A stretch of DNA of 64,000 nucleotides from Oceanospirillum maris DSM 6286 (GCF_000422865.1 NZ_AUGW01000011.1:124001-188000); one strand, 5' to 3'. Counted from the stretch's first letter, positions 35,215 through 45,584 are shown. The notes: generated by a model not told the origin, from the sequence alone. Made by a program: numbers and translations.

Positions 35215-37872
35215 ATGGGAAAAGCACTGGTTATCGTCGAGTCTCCTGCAAAGGCTAAAACGATCAACAAGTATCTGGGCAAAGACTTCATCGTCAAGTC
35301 GAGTGTAGGTCATATTCGTGATCTACCAACGAGCGGTGGTGTAAAAGAGCCTATTGATGCTAAAGCGCGGGCCAAAGCGGCAGCGATTACCCGAAAGATG
35401 AGTCCGGATGAAAAAGCGATTCATAAAAAGCGCAAAGCACGAGAGCAATTAATTGTGCGCATGGGTATCGATCCTGAACATGATTGGGAAGCGCATTATA
35501 AAATTTTGCCGGGTAAAGAGAAGGTCGTTTCTGAACTGCAAAAGCTGGCAGCAGATGCTGACCAAATCTATCTGGCAACGGATTTGGACCGCGAAGGGGA
35601 AGCCATCGCTTGGCACCTGCGGGAAACTATTGGTGGTGATGAAGAGCGTTATCACCGCGTTGTATTTAATGAAATCACTAAAAATGCGATTCAGGATGCG
35701 TTTAAAGAACCTGGTCGCCTTGATATGAGCCGAGTAAATGCTCAACAAGCACGTCGCTTTCTAGATCGTGTTGTCGGCTACATGGTATCGCCGCTGCTAT
35801 GGGCCAAGGTTGCCCGCGGCCTGTCTGCCGGTCGAGTGCAATCGGTTGCTGTGCGCTTAATTGTTGAGCGTGAGCGTGAAATTCGTGCCTTTGTCCCTGA
35901 AGAATACTGGGACGTACATGCGGATCTAAACCGTGATGGTACGATGGCTTTTCAGTGTGAAGTAACCAAAGAGAACGGTAAGGGCTTTCGCCCGACCAGT
36001 AAAGACCAGACTGATGCTGCCTTGGCTATTCTTAACTCAGCGGCCTTTACGGTTGCTAAGCGCGAAGACAAGCCAACGCAGACCAAACCTACGGCACCTT
36101 ACATTACCTCAACGCTACAGCAGGCCGCGAGTACTCGCTTAGGCTATAGCGTTAAGAAAACGATGATGTTAGCGCAACGCTTGTACGAGGCGGGTTATAT
36201 AACCTATATGCGTACTGACTCGACCAATTTGAGTCAAGAGGCCGTTGATAACTGCCGTGATTATATTGCCGATAATTTTGGTAAAAACTATCTGCCAGAA
36301 GATCCGGTTCGCTATAGCAGCAAGGAAGGTGCCCAAGAGGCCCACGAAGCGATTCGTCCATCGGATGTCACTCGTAAGTCAACGGCGTTAACCGGTATGG
36401 AGCGCGATGCAGAGAAGCTCTATGAGCTTATTTGGCGTCAATTCGTGGCTTGCCAAATGGTGCCTGCGGAGTTTATGAGCACTTCTCTGGTTGTTGCCTC
36501 AGGGCCGTTTGAATTGCGCGCCCGTGGTCGTGTGATGCAGTTTGATGGCTTTACCCGAGTGATGCCGTCTAACAGCAAAAAAGATGAAGATCAGTCTCTG
36601 CCTGATTTGCAGGTTGGGGATGTATTAACCCTAGAACAACTGCTGCCTAAGCAACACTTTACCAAGCCAGTTGCGCGCTTTACTGAGGCGAGCTTGGTCA
36701 AAGAGCTTGAGAAACGAGGTATTGGCCGTCCTTCGACCTACGCTGCGATTATTTCAACCATTCAGGATCGTGGTTATGCACGCCTTGAAAATCGACGTTT
36801 CTATGCGGAAAAAATGGGCGATATTGTCACCGATCGTCTCACGGAAAGCTTTAGCGACTTAATGGACTTTAGCTTTACCGCTCGCATGGAAGAGGCGCTG
36901 GATGATGTCGCCGAGGGCAAAAATGACTGGAAGAACTTGCTGAATAGCTTCTACAAAGATTTCAGTCAGCAGTTAGTTCAGGCCGAGTCTGAGGAAGGCG
37001 GTATGCGTCCGAATCAGGCCGTTGAAACTTCCATTACCTGTCCAAGCTGTGGCCGCCCAATGCAGATTCGCACAGCAAGTACCGGTGTTTTCTTAGGATG
37101 TTCAGGCTATGCCCTGCCACCTAAAGAACGCTGTAAAACTACGATCAATCTAACGCCTGGTGAAGAGGCGATTAGTGCGGATGCGGGTGATGAAGCGGAA
37201 ACACAGGCATTACGGGCTAAGCGTCGTTGCCCTAAGTGCGGTACAGCCATGGAAAGTTACCTGATTGATGAGCAGCGCAAGCTTCACGTCTGTGGTAATA
37301 ACCCAGATTGCACGGGATACGAGGTTGAGCAGGGCGAGTTTAAGATTAAGGGTTACGATGGCCCTGTGCTTGAGTGTGATAAGTGCGGATCTGAGATGCA
37401 GCTAAAAACAGGGCGTTTTGGTAAGTACTTTGGTTGCACCAGCGAGAGCTGCAAAAATACCCGTAAGCTGCTGAAAAGTGGTGAAGCAGCGCCCCCTAAA
37501 ATGGATCCTGTGCCTATGCCGGAGCTAGCCTGTCAAAAAGTTGAAGATCATTATGTCCTGCGTGATGGTGCTTCTGGACTATTCTTGGCCGCAAGTCAGT
37601 TCCCGAAAAATCGTGAAACACGTCCACCTCAGCTGGTTGAAATTCTGCCGCACAAAGCAGAAATTGATCCTAAGTATAACTTTTTGATGGATGGCCCTAC
37701 TCACGATGGGGATGGAAATCCAACCGTTATCCGCTTTAGCCGTAAGAATAAAGAGCAATACCTTATGACAGAAATAGAAGGTAAGGCCACGGGCTGGCAA
37801 GCTTTTTATGAGGGAGGTCAATGGGTTAGCCGTGAGAAGAAAAAAGCGGTACGAAAAACAGCTAAAAGCTAG
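35215..37872 (+). CDS. topA: DNA topoisomerase I
   Basis: Type IA topoisomerase relaxing negative supercoils. 885 residues: the TOPRIM domain starts [21 protein letters not shown] and includes [17 protein letters not shown]. The catalytic tyrosine lies in [18 protein letters not shown]. The C-terminal part has three Cys4-type zinc ribbons (CPSCGRPM..., CPKCGTAM..., CDKCGSEM...), then a longer proteobacterial tail rich in Lys at the very end. AAAGAGACGCTCTA precedes ATG 35215. It is followed by a strong terminator. Position beside lexA and psrA parallels Pseudomonas. Confidence 0.97.
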   Translation: MGKALVIVESPAKAKTINKYLGKDFIVKSSVGHIRDLPTSGGVKEPIDAKARAKAAAITRKMSPDEKAIHKKRKAREQLIVRMGIDPEHDWEAHYKILPGKEKVVSELQKLAADADQIYLATDLDREGEAIAWHLRETIGGDEERYHRVVFNEITKNAIQDAFKEPGRLDMSRVNAQQARRFLDRVVGYMVSPLLWAKVARGLSAGRVQSVAVRLIVEREREIRAFVPEEYWDVHADLNRDGTMAFQCEVTKENGKGFRPTSKDQTDAALAILNSAAFTVAKREDKPTQTKPTAPYITSTLQQAASTRLGYSVKKTMMLAQRLYEAGYITYMRTDSTNLSQEAVDNCRDYIADNFGKNYLPEDPVRYSSKEGAQEAHEAIRPSDVTRKSTALTGMERDAEKLYELIWRQFVACQMVPAEFMSTSLVVASGPFELRARGRVMQFDGFTRVMPSNSKKDEDQSLPDLQVGDVLTLEQLLPKQHFTKPVARFTEASLVKELEKRGIGRPSTYAAIISTIQDRGYARLENRRFYAEKMGDIVTDRLTESFSDLMDFSFTARMEEALDDVAEGKNDWKNLLNSFYKDFSQQLVQAESEEGGMRPNQAVETSITCPSCGRPMQIRTASTGVFLGCSGYALPPKERCKTTINLTPGEEAISADAGDEAETQALRAKRRCPKCGTAMESYLIDEQRKLHVCGNNPDCTGYEVEQGEFKIKGYDGPVLECDKCGSEMQLKTGRFGKYFGCTSESCKNTRKLLKSGEAAPPKMDPVPMPELACQKVEDHYVLRDGASGLFLAASQFPKNRETRPPQLVEILPHKAEIDPKYNFLMDGPTHDGDGNPTVIRFSRKNKEQYLMTEIEGKATGWQAFYEGGQWVSREKKKAVRKTAKS

Positions 37873-37920
37873 TTCACATCCTGTGGATTTCAGCTAAACT
37901 GTGCGGAAAATGACGTCTAT

Positions 37921-37946
37921 AAAAGGCCGGTTAAGACCGGCCTTTT
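37921..37946 (+). terminator. rho-independent terminator of topA
   Basis: AAAAGGCCGGT, TTAAG-type loop, ACCGGCCTTTT: an 11-bp stem with T-run about 50 bp after the topA stop. The symmetrical A/T ends allow function in both directions. Confidence 0.93.
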
Positions 37947-38013
37947 AGCGTTCTGAATCTATGTGTTTTCAAAAGCACATGCCTATTTCTGGTCTGAATC
38001 AGGTTTTCCTTCT

Positions 38014-38520
38014 ATGGCATCGTTTGCATCACGAACTATGCAGAAGCTCTATTCTGCACGGTTATTGTTACAACATTTCGATCAGATTGACGCACAGGAT
38101 GAATTAATTCGTCCGGCGTATGCCTCTGCTCATTTTGAAGCGGTTGTGTTTCATCTTCAGGGTGCTTTACAGGCGTTACTGTATGAGATTGCAGAGACCG
38201 CTCGATTGCCAGCCGGAGAGTGGAAAACGCCGTCAGATTTACAGCAAGCGGCGGAAAAACATGGGTGTGTATTGCCGCAGCTTAACCGTGTGCTTGCATT
38301 AGAAGCAGATAGCTTTAGCTGGCTAAGCCAGCTGCAAAAGCGCTATCAAGCTTGCTGGCTACCTGAACCGAGTAAAGCGGAAGCAGTCCCTGTGGATTCT
38401 AATATAGATTTGATTTCGGCCGTAAGTGACTCGACATCAGATCAACAGCAATTACGTTTATGGCTGGATCATATGCACGCTTTTGTGGACGATTTACGTC
38501 AAACCATGCAGGAATTTTGA
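38014..38520 (+). CDS. DUF6586-like conserved hypothetical protein
   Basis: 168 residues, helix-rich, without signal or membrane segment. RTMQKLYSARLLLQHFDQID near the N-terminus and the FEAVVFHLQGALQALLYEIAE helix resemble the uncharacterised protein encoded beside topA in Pseudomonas. I prefer ATG 38014 over the GTG at 37963 because family members begin just before the R-T-x-Q-K-L-Y motif and because the GTG lies inside the terminator-proximal region. Function unknown; conserved synteny with topA/lexA is the main clue. Confidence 0.7.
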   Translation: MASFASRTMQKLYSARLLLQHFDQIDAQDELIRPAYASAHFEAVVFHLQGALQALLYEIAETARLPAGEWKTPSDLQQAAEKHGCVLPQLNRVLALEADSFSWLSQLQKRYQACWLPEPSKAEAVPVDSNIDLISAVSDSTSDQQQLRLWLDHMHAFVDDLRQTMQEF

Positions 38521-38570
38521 TACAAGCAGCATGAACTGTCTCATTCTTTATTTTTTTAGAGGTAACCACC

Positions 38571-38813
38571 TTGTCTGACAGCCCGTTTCTTGAAATTGTT
38601 GAGCTTGCCGATGGCGATGTCATTTTGCAATCCGCCGACGACCATCAAGGTGAACCCTTGGTGCGCATTCGTTTTGCACCAGAGATTGTTGAGCACCTAC
38701 GTGGCGCAAGTTTTGATATCGCCCGTGAAATGATCGATAAAGCGATTCAGGATAACCGCCTATGGGGCGAAGAGGATGAGGAAGGCCCAACGGAGCACTC
38801 GGTTATTCACTAG
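38571..38813 (+). CDS. conserved small protein of the topA-lexA region
   Basis: 80 residues starting at TTG 38571, with AGAGGTAACC upstream. SDSPFLEIVELADGDVILQSADD, then GEPLVRIRFAPEIVEHLRG and an acidic tail. Similar short proteins lie at the same place in pseudomonads. No known domain, function unknown. It is 50 bp behind the DUF6586-like gene and followed by a terminator, so the two are probably one unit. Confidence 0.75.
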   Translation: MSDSPFLEIVELADGDVILQSADDHQGEPLVRIRFAPEIVEHLRGASFDIAREMIDKAIQDNRLWGEEDEEGPTEHSVIH

Positions 38814-38861
38814 GGTAGATATGGATCGTGTGACGTGATTTTGATATTAAGACAATGAATT

Positions 38862-38901
38862 AACCCCCAATGGCTGGACAGCCTATATTGGGGGTTTTTT
38901 T
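38862..38901. terminator. rho-independent terminator
   Basis: AACCCCCAAT (38862-38871) pairs with ATTGGGGGTT (38887-38896), followed by T residues; also works toward lexA's 3' end. The terminator after livF at 59099 uses almost the same stem. Confidence 0.92.
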
Positions 38902-38933
38902 AATGATTTTTTTAAGGATGGGGGAATAAAAAT

Positions 38934-39551
38934 TTACTGCAAACCTTGCCCGTAACCGCCACGAATAATGCCGACGCCAATGCCTTCAATCGCTAGAGAG
39001 TCGGTTTCTAGGTCAACAATAATAGGTTCAAACTCTTCGTTTTCGGCAATGAGATAAACCAAGTTACCTTCCTGTTTAAAACGCTTCACAGTTACTTCGT
39101 CGCCAATACGAGCAATAACAATTTGACCATCGCGAATATCACCGGTTTGATGAACGGCGAGCAAGTCCCCATCCATAATGCCAATGTTTTTCATGCTTAG
39201 GCCTCTCACTCTTAGCATGTAGTGTGCTTTTGGCCTAAAAAAGCTGGCGCTAACACCAGAATAACTTTCGATATGCTCTTGAGCCAAAATAGGGCTACCG
39301 GCGGCAACTTGGCCGATCACAGGCAAACCTTGATGGCTATGCGTCGGTAGTTTGATTCCACGAGAGGTGCCCGGAATCATTTCTATGGCACCTTTGCGGG
39401 CAAGGGCTCTAAGGTGCTCTTCTGCTGCATTGGGAGACCGAAAGCCCAGTGCTTTAGCGATTTCGGCTCGTGTTGGAGGGTATCCGGTAGACTCCATGTG
39501 TGACGTAATGAAGTCGAGCACTTCTTGCTGGCGTTTAGTCAGTTTTATCAT
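38934..39551 (-). CDS. lexA: LexA repressor, SOS regulator
   Basis: Represses DNA-damage genes and self-cleaves with RecA. 205 residues. N-terminal winged HTH ([22 protein letters not shown]). Cleavage bond Ala84-Gly85 in QVAAGSP, catalytic Ser119 in [14 protein letters not shown] and Lys156 in EVTVKRF match E. coli numbering exactly. A CTG-N10-CAG box lies 10 bp upstream of the start, so it is autoregulated. No sulA-type cell division inhibitor gene is next to it, unlike in Pseudomonas aeruginosa. Confidence 0.97.
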   Translation of the reverse strand: MIKLTKRQQEVLDFITSHMESTGYPPTRAEIAKALGFRSPNAAEEHLRALARKGAIEMIPGTSRGIKLPTHSHQGLPVIGQVAAGSPILAQEHIESYSGVSASFFRPKAHYMLRVRGLSMKNIGIMDGDLLAVHQTGDIRDGQIVIARIGDEVTVKRFKQEGNLVYLIAENEEFEPIIVDLETDSLAIEGIGVGIIRGGYGQGLQ

Positions 39552-39559
39552 GATGTCTC

Positions 39560-39579
39560 ATCTGTCATTTTATACAGCG
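39560..39579 (-). promoter_or_regulatory. LexA (SOS) box of lexA
   Basis: CTG (39562-39564), ten bases (TCATTTTATA), CAG (39575-39577) within a 20-bp site, matching CTGT-N8-ACAG. Position immediately upstream of the lexA start fits autoregulation. Confidence 0.85.
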
Positions 39580-39909
39580 TGTACTTGCATACAGTTTACA
39601 CAAAAATAGCTTTTTGTCTTCCCCGATAGGCATTTTTATAAGGAATCTTTAAGGAGGGCACCTCAGGAGAGGAGGTTCGGTCATTATTTTTATGGCGATT
39701 TCTGATGCTTTTCTATAAATACTTCAAGATGATGCCTTTAATTGCCCTTGGTTGTGCGGATTCTTGACTTTGCTTCCGATTGTATTTATGTTTTAAACAT
39801 TCGTTTGATAATTGCTTCTTGGTTAGCTTGTTGGTGCAGTGCTTTATATTGGGTCCCGTGCTCTTTAAGTTAGTCGTGCCGCAGTAAAAAGATACTTATA
39901 GAGGTGAGC
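39580..39909. other. lexA-psrA divergent intergenic region
   Basis: Holds promoters of both regulators and the PsrA box at 39794. A purine-rich patch (AGGAGGGCACCTCAGGAGAGG, split over 39651-39671) looks like stacked ribosome-binding sites but no open frame of useful length follows it. Confidence 0.45.
39794..39808 (+). promoter_or_regulatory. predicted PsrA operator
   Basis: TAAAC-ATTC-GTTTGA, matching the Pseudomonas PsrA consensus (G/C)AAAC-N2-4-GTTT(G/C). It lies about 100 bp upstream of psrA, consistent with known autoregulation. Confidence 0.75.
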
Positions 39910-40605
39910 ATGGCTCAATTAGATACCGTCAGTCGTATTTTGGATACCGCTGAAATGTTGTTTGCTGAGAAAGGTTTTGCAGAAACCTCCTTGCGGACAA
40001 TAACCAGTAAGGCCAAGGTTAACCTTGCTGCAGTAAACTATCATTTTGGCTCTAAAAAGGCTTTGATACAGGCTGTTTTTGCCCGTTATTTAGACCCTTT
40101 TTCTGCGCGATTTAATGATGAAATGGATCGGCTTGAAGAACAATACAAAGGTGAAGAGATCCCGTTGAATGCGGTTTTAGAAACCCTAACGACAACGGTT
40201 ATTACCATGCCAAGCCCGACCCGTAATGGCTTGTCTGTTTTTATGCGTTTGCTGGGTTTGGCTTATACTCAGGCTCAAGGTCATATGCGCCGCTACCTAC
40301 AGGAACAATACGGTAGCGTGTTTTTCCGTTTTACAAGTATGGTACGTGATGCTTCTAGTGATCTACCGGATGTTGAGCGTTTTTGGCGGCTGCACTTTAT
40401 GCTAGGTTCCGCTGTTTTTACGATGTCTAGCTTAGATGCTCTTAAAGATATTGCTGAACAGGATTTTAATGAACAAACCCGAGTTCGAGATGTGGTTCAG
40501 CGGTTAATCCCTTTTGTCTCTGCCGGTATGTCGGCACCGATTCCTGATGTTCTGGCCGTTCCAGATGCTCTAACAGAGCCGAGTGAAGCGAGTGTAGAGA
40601 TCTAA
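39910..40605 (+). CDS. psrA: TetR-family regulator PsrA
   Basis: Fatty-acid-responsive regulator that in Pseudomonas represses beta-oxidation genes and activates rpoS. 231 residues; the HTH region AEMLFAEKGFAETSLRTITSKAKVNLAAVNYHFGSKKALIQAVF is nearly that of PsrA, and FMRLLGLAYTQAQGHMRRYL plus the FWRLHFMLGSAVFTMSSL effector segment also match. Start ATG 39910 with GAGGTGAGC upstream; a GTG two codons earlier is in frame. It is next to lexA divergently, as in Pseudomonas, and one base from the L,D-transpeptidase gene. Confidence 0.93.
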   Translation: MAQLDTVSRILDTAEMLFAEKGFAETSLRTITSKAKVNLAAVNYHFGSKKALIQAVFARYLDPFSARFNDEMDRLEEQYKGEEIPLNAVLETLTTTVITMPSPTRNGLSVFMRLLGLAYTQAQGHMRRYLQEQYGSVFFRFTSMVRDASSDLPDVERFWRLHFMLGSAVFTMSSLDALKDIAEQDFNEQTRVRDVVQRLIPFVSAGMSAPIPDVLAVPDALTEPSEASVEI

Positions 40606-40606
40606 A

Positions 40607-41161
40607 ATGACCCATGCTAACGAAGAGGGTGGTTATCAACCGGCATTAGCGCCTGACTGGTCGTTTTTTGCGACTTCTGGGCATTGGTTGCAAGTCGATA
40701 TATCGCATCAAAAACTTTACGTCATTCGCAGAGGTATTGTTGAGCTTAGCTTTCCTGTTTCTACCGGCCTTAACGGCGTGGGGGAAGAGGAAGGCAGCGG
40801 TCAAACCCCGTTGGGTTGGCACTTGGTTCGTGCAAAAATTGGTCAAGGGCATCCGGCTAATGCGGTATACCGTGGGCGACGCTGGACTGGTGAGTGCTAT
40901 ACCGAGCAATTAGGTCGAGAAAACCCTGATAGAGACTGGATTCTAGGGCGCATCTTATGGCTGAGTGGCTTGGAACTGGGTCGTAACCGTCTTGGTAATA
41001 GGGATACGATGCGTCGCTATATTTACCTGCATGGCACTCCCGATACGGAACCTATGGGAATTGCTCAATCCCACGGCTGTATCCGAATGCGGCTACAGGA
41101 TATTGTTTTGTTGTTTGAGGTTGTTCCCGTTTATTTGCCAGTCTATATTGGGAATGTTTAG
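40607..41161 (+). CDS. L,D-transpeptidase (YkuD domain)
   Basis: 184 residues. YkuD/ErfK catalytic signature YIYLHGTPDTEPMGIAQSHG followed by CIRM, with the active Cys after His-Gly; the strand WLQVDISHQKLYVIRRGIVELSFPVSTG opens the domain. Such enzymes form 3-3 peptidoglycan crosslinks or anchor lipoprotein. No signal peptide is visible, as in several cytosol-start annotated homologues, so localisation is uncertain. Directly after psrA and before nagZ, which supports a cell-wall recycling context. Confidence 0.88.
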   Translation: MTHANEEGGYQPALAPDWSFFATSGHWLQVDISHQKLYVIRRGIVELSFPVSTGLNGVGEEEGSGQTPLGWHLVRAKIGQGHPANAVYRGRRWTGECYTEQLGRENPDRDWILGRILWLSGLELGRNRLGNRDTMRRYIYLHGTPDTEPMGIAQSHGCIRMRLQDIVLLFEVVPVYLPVYIGNV

Positions 41162-41339
41162 CTATATTTGCTGAATGATGTAGTTTTTTCTGCATATAGT
41201 TCTACATATCGTTCCATTTGTTGCTTCTTTACTGTTTTTTTCCCTTCAAATACGGGCGTTGGTACGTTTAAGGTTTTTTTCTTGGCCGTTCTCTGCTAAA
41301 TTTCGCGGTTTATTCACTTCTTTACAGGATAATGTCGCT

Positions 41340-42356
41340 ATGACCCATGGTCCCCTAATGCTTGATCTGGAAGGGTACGAGCTGACCGATGATGAGCGTG
41401 AGCTGGCAGTTCACCCGATGGTGGGCGGTATTATTCTGTTTTCCCGTAATTATCGAGACCCTGCCCAGCTGGAATACTTAACACGCAGTATTCGTGAATT
41501 ACGTCCTGATATCCTTATCTCTGTTGATCATGAAGGTGGCCGTGTACAGCGCTTTAGGAATGGTTTTACTCGCATTCCGCCAATGGCGAGTCTTGGCGCA
41601 TTATTTATGAAAGACCCAGAAGCGGCTCTTGAACTGGCATGGGATATTGGTTGGTTAATGGCTTCTGAGCTATTGGCCTATGGGCTAGACTTTACTTTTG
41701 CCCCTGTGTTGGATCTGGACTACGGCACCAGTGATGTTATTGGTGATCGAGCTTTCTCAGGCCGTCCTGATGTTGTGACTCGTTTGGCAGATGCTTTGAT
41801 TGAAGGGTTGCATGAAGCGGGTATGCCCGCTATTGGCAAGCACTTTCCTGGGCATGGCTTTGTGGCTGCAGATTCTCATGTGGACTTACCTGTTGATGAG
41901 CGCTCATTTTCAGAGATTGATGCTAGTTGTTTAAAACCGTTTACGGCGTTATGCCCAATGCTTGATGGTGTGATGCCTGCCCATGTGATCTATAAGCAGG
42001 TTGCACCGGAACCGGCAGGCTTTTCCCCTTACTGGCTGAAAGACATTCTACGCCGCCAGTTAGGCTTTAAAGGGGTGATCTTTAGCGATGACCTTGGCAT
42101 GGCCGGTGCAGCCATAGCGGGCGATTATGGCGCACGAACCCATGCTGCTTTATCCGCCGGTTGTGACATGGTTTTGGTGTGTAATGATCGAGCAGGCGCG
42201 TTACAAGTATTAGATGCACTGGAGGACTATGAGTTTTCTCCGCGCTCGGAGCAACGTCTTGCTGCGTTAAGTGTGCATTCACGACCGACATTGGATGCCC
42301 TTGATGCAGACCCTCGCTATAACCGTGTAGCGGACTTACTTGAGTCACTTGTCTAA
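41340..42356 (+). CDS. nagZ: beta-N-acetylglucosaminidase NagZ
   Basis: Cytoplasmic GH3 enzyme removing GlcNAc from anhydro-muropeptides in peptidoglycan recycling. 338 residues: HPMVGGIILFSRNYRDPAQL, SVDHEGGRVQRFRNGFTRIP, the catalytic loop GKHFPGHGFVAADSHVDLP and the nucleophile Asp in IFSDDLGMAGA. Start ATG 41340 preceded by ACAGGATAATG; a longer frame to 41259 would add a non-family N-terminus. NagZ activity also feeds AmpC induction in related bacteria. Confidence 0.95.
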   Translation: MTHGPLMLDLEGYELTDDERELAVHPMVGGIILFSRNYRDPAQLEYLTRSIRELRPDILISVDHEGGRVQRFRNGFTRIPPMASLGALFMKDPEAALELAWDIGWLMASELLAYGLDFTFAPVLDLDYGTSDVIGDRAFSGRPDVVTRLADALIEGLHEAGMPAIGKHFPGHGFVAADSHVDLPVDERSFSEIDASCLKPFTALCPMLDGVMPAHVIYKQVAPEPAGFSPYWLKDILRRQLGFKGVIFSDDLGMAGAAIAGDYGARTHAALSAGCDMVLVCNDRAGALQVLDALEDYEFSPRSEQRLAALSVHSRPTLDALDADPRYNRVADLLESLV

Positions 42357-42456
42357 ACGGCTCTGAGATATTCAATGAATCCCAGCTCAGTGCTTTAATG
42401 GCATTTAGCTGGGATTTAACTATTTGATGACATAAAAAAACCGTTGGAATAAAACA

Positions 42457-43020
42457 ATGCCAGTCGAAAATAACCTGGAACGTATTAAAAAAGTCTTTAC
42501 TGAATCAGATTGCCTTTGTACAAAAGAGCAGGTTGATTCCGCATTAGATAAAATGGCTGAAGACATTTCTCAGCAATTGGGCGATACACTGCCTGTTGTC
42601 TATTGTGTTATGAATGGCGGCTTAATTACGACAGGTCACTTGCTAACTCGTTTAGAGTTTCCTCTAGAAGTTGACTATATTCATGCGACACGTTACCGAG
42701 GTGAAACGACCGGCGGTGAGCTCTACTGGCGTGTGCCACCAGAAGTGAATATGAAAGACCGCACGGTTTTGATTATTGATGACATTTTAGATGAAGGCCA
42801 CACTCTGGCTGCTATTCTAGAGTATTGTAATGAGCAAGGTGCAAAAGCGGTTTATAGTGCGGTTTTAGTCGATAAAATGCATGATCGTAAAGCTGAGAAA
42901 GGTATGAAAGCGAACTTCACAGGGCTTGACGTTGAAGACCGCTACCTCTTTGGTTACGGCATGGATTTCCAAGGATTTTTGCGTAATGCACCGGGTATTT
43001 ATGCGCCTAAAGGTATGTAA
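42457..43020 (+). CDS. hpt: hypoxanthine(-guanine) phosphoribosyltransferase
   Basis: Purine salvage enzyme making IMP or GMP from the base and PRPP. 187 residues; the PRPP loop is VLIIDDILDEGHTLAAIL, with VVYCVMNGGLITTGHLL and YIHATRYRGETTGGELYW. It belongs to the HPT branch found beside the methylthioinosine phosphorylase gene in pseudomonads; that neighbour releases hypoxanthine, which this enzyme can recycle. Confidence 0.9.
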   Translation: MPVENNLERIKKVFTESDCLCTKEQVDSALDKMAEDISQQLGDTLPVVYCVMNGGLITTGHLLTRLEFPLEVDYIHATRYRGETTGGELYWRVPPEVNMKDRTVLIIDDILDEGHTLAAILEYCNEQGAKAVYSAVLVDKMHDRKAEKGMKANFTGLDVEDRYLFGYGMDFQGFLRNAPGIYAPKGM

Positions 43021-43050
43021 ACTCAAGTACATGTAGATCTAGACGTAAAG

Positions 43051-43078
43051 GCCGCTGGCAATGTGCAGCGGCTTTTTT
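43051..43078 (+). terminator. rho-independent terminator after hpt
   Basis: GCCGCTG (43051-43057) and CAGCGGC (43066-43072) with TTTTTT following. Weakly separates hpt from the next gene. Confidence 0.9.
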
Positions 43079-43112
43079 ATTTTAATGGGAACGGTTTTAG
43101 GGTAGAGGATAA

Positions 43113-43856
<744 letters not shown>

Positions 43857-44041
43857 TTTTTTGTCGATTATTGTCATAAAAATATCGATGATATGTCACC
43901 TTGGCGTCATTAATTCACACTAGTCTTATTCATATGATGGACGGTGACGCCATAGCAGTAGACTTAACGGTGTAATCTAACGGTAGAGTTGAGGCTGTCA
44001 TAGGTCGTCATATTAAATAAAGATGACAACAGGGTAAGCCC

Positions 44042-44416
44042 ATGACACGTCGTTATATTGATCAAGTTCTAACACACTTTTCCGATGAGCTGGCAAAGGT
44101 TGATGGCCAAGCAATGACGCTTTCTCTGCGAGCGCATTTGCTCCATGAGGCTAAGCGTCTGCACGAAACGTTAAAGGCATTAGTGCTTCAACGTGAGCTG
44201 AATTATTCTGAAGTGTTCTTTATTAATGCTCTTGAGCACTTTACCGCGTGTGCTCGCTTTGAGCGAGCGGAGTGCTTGAAATTATCTTGTTCACGACTAA
44301 AGAATGAAATACCACAAACGACCACACACATAAACGTGTCCCCGTTTAAACTGTGGGCTACGGATGCTAAGACCCGGCTTCAAGATCAAGCGGCAGTTCA
44401 AGAGCGTACCGTTTAG
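44042..44416 (+). CDS. hypothetical protein, 124 residues
   Basis: Helix-rich protein starting MTRRYIDQVLTHFSDELAKVD with a GGGTAAGCCC upstream region. The middle (RAHLLHEAKRLHETLKALVLQRELNYSEVFFINALEHFTACARFERAE) looks like two long helices. No family recognised. Its 3' end overlaps the convergent gene at 44367 by 50 bp, so no terminator separates them. Confidence 0.6.
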   Translation: MTRRYIDQVLTHFSDELAKVDGQAMTLSLRAHLLHEAKRLHETLKALVLQRELNYSEVFFINALEHFTACARFERAECLKLSCSRLKNEIPQTTTHINVSPFKLWATDAKTRLQDQAAVQERTV

Positions 44417-44930
44417 AAAGTAGAAGCTCTTCTCGACGCTTGATTAGCATAATATTGACCCCGTCATTAATGGCCGATTCAATATCGAAATCAGGAAAAG
44501 CTGGGATAAGTTTACGGCGTAGATCAACAATCGGAGTGCCTTCAGGGAACTCACCAATAGGCAGTTTTACGCTGCGGGTGGATTTTCCGCGCCTAACCGG
44601 TATCTTGTTTAATGTGCTCCAGGCGAGCACAAAGCGCTTCTCATCATCCATTGGTGGGATATCAACCGACGATGGTTCTTGCTTGGCTCGGTCAAGAGCG
44701 ATACCGTCGAGTAAATGACCAGACCCATGTAAAACCCCTTCATCCACTAAATGTTTTTCAAGGCCTTCTCGGTCAGCGGGGTCGGCAATTACCCCATCGC
44801 TTACCAACTGCTTGATCATTTTTGTATCGGCATAAACGGGATTGCCTTCGCAATCGAAAATATCATAAGTTGGCCTGAACATTTTGTTGAAGCCGTGGTA
44901 GTACCCAAGAGTCATGTATTGCTGAGTCAT
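44367..44930 (-). CDS. hypothetical protein, 187 residues
   Basis: Acidic soluble protein with no recognised domain. MTQQYMTLGYYHGFNKMFRPTYDIFDCEGNPVYADTKMI opens it; later ELPIGEFP-like segments (KLPIGEFPEGTPIVDLRRKLIPAFPDFDIE) read as a compact alpha/beta fold. ATG 44930 has AAAGAGGG 12 bases upstream; a TTG at 44942 has that sequence directly adjacent and is less likely. Overlaps the convergent gene at 44042-44416. Confidence 0.6.
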   Translation of the reverse strand: MTQQYMTLGYYHGFNKMFRPTYDIFDCEGNPVYADTKMIKQLVSDGVIADPADREGLEKHLVDEGVLHGSGHLLDGIALDRAKQEPSSVDIPPMDDEKRFVLAWSTLNKIPVRRGKSTRSVKLPIGEFPEGTPIVDLRRKLIPAFPDFDIESAINDGVNIMLIKRREELLLSKRYALELPLDLEAGS

Positions 44931-45320
44931 AAGCTGGTTCAACCCTCTTTAACGGTCATTGTTTTAAATTCTCGTTCCGTGAGACGGATTCTGAGCGAAA
45001 AATATTATAGACTTGGCTTCATTGCAAAAACGAGTATTTTTTATATCAAATATATTGTTTCCCATTGTTTATGCTCAGTGGGTTGATGCGAATCAAATCT
45101 AAGTTAACCTTAATTGCTTGATTTAAGAGGTTAAACGGTCATCAATGATGTGACAAAGATCATGATCAACAGCATTAAAAGTGACATGCAACCAAGTTTT
45201 GATACACTCCGTTTTTAGCTGATGTCTCTCTGGCACCGCAGATAATCCTCTGCAAGAATGTCGAAATAAAAGAGCAGATGTTTGAAAGAGTGCTAAATGC
45301 GTGGTGACAGGAGCAGCAAA
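44931..45320. other. intergenic region (390 bp) before the orphan antitoxin
   Basis: Divergent promoter region, AT-rich. No gene seen. A short open frame begins at 45297 in phase with the antitoxin but lacks a ribosome-binding site. A toxin gene is not hidden here on either strand as far as I can read. Confidence 0.45.
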
Positions 45321-45557
45321 ATGATGATGACCACTAAAGAGTTTGCTCAACAAATTGATCAGCTTGTTGATAAAACGGCCCAAACCCATGAAACGGTATT
45401 TATCAAAGGCGATAGTGGCAATGTTGTTATGATTTCCGAGGAAGACTGGAACTCCATCAACAGTATTTTGCAAGTAGTTTCCATGTCAGGTATTGCGGAG
45501 TCGATTCGTTCGGGGTTGCAGGAAGAGATAGATACGACGGCGGATAACATCGATTGA
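45321..45557 (+). CDS. Phd/YefM-type antitoxin, orphan
   Basis: 78 residues starting ATG 45321 with AGGAGCAGCAAA upstream. MTTKEFAQQIDQLVDKTAQTHETVFIKGDSGNVVMISEEDWNSI is the YefM/Phd fold, followed by a short variable C-terminus (GIAESIRSGLQEE) where a toxin would be bound. No YoeB/Doc-like gene follows: downstream are 110 bp of repeat-bearing spacer and then a convergent DUF4240 gene. It may be an orphan regulator, a relic of a lost module, or partner of a toxin elsewhere. Confidence 0.82.
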   Translation: MMMTTKEFAQQIDQLVDKTAQTHETVFIKGDSGNVVMISEEDWNSINSILQVVSMSGIAESIRSGLQEEIDTTADNID

Positions 45558-45584
45558 TCTATTTTTTTGGGTCAAGCATTCTGT

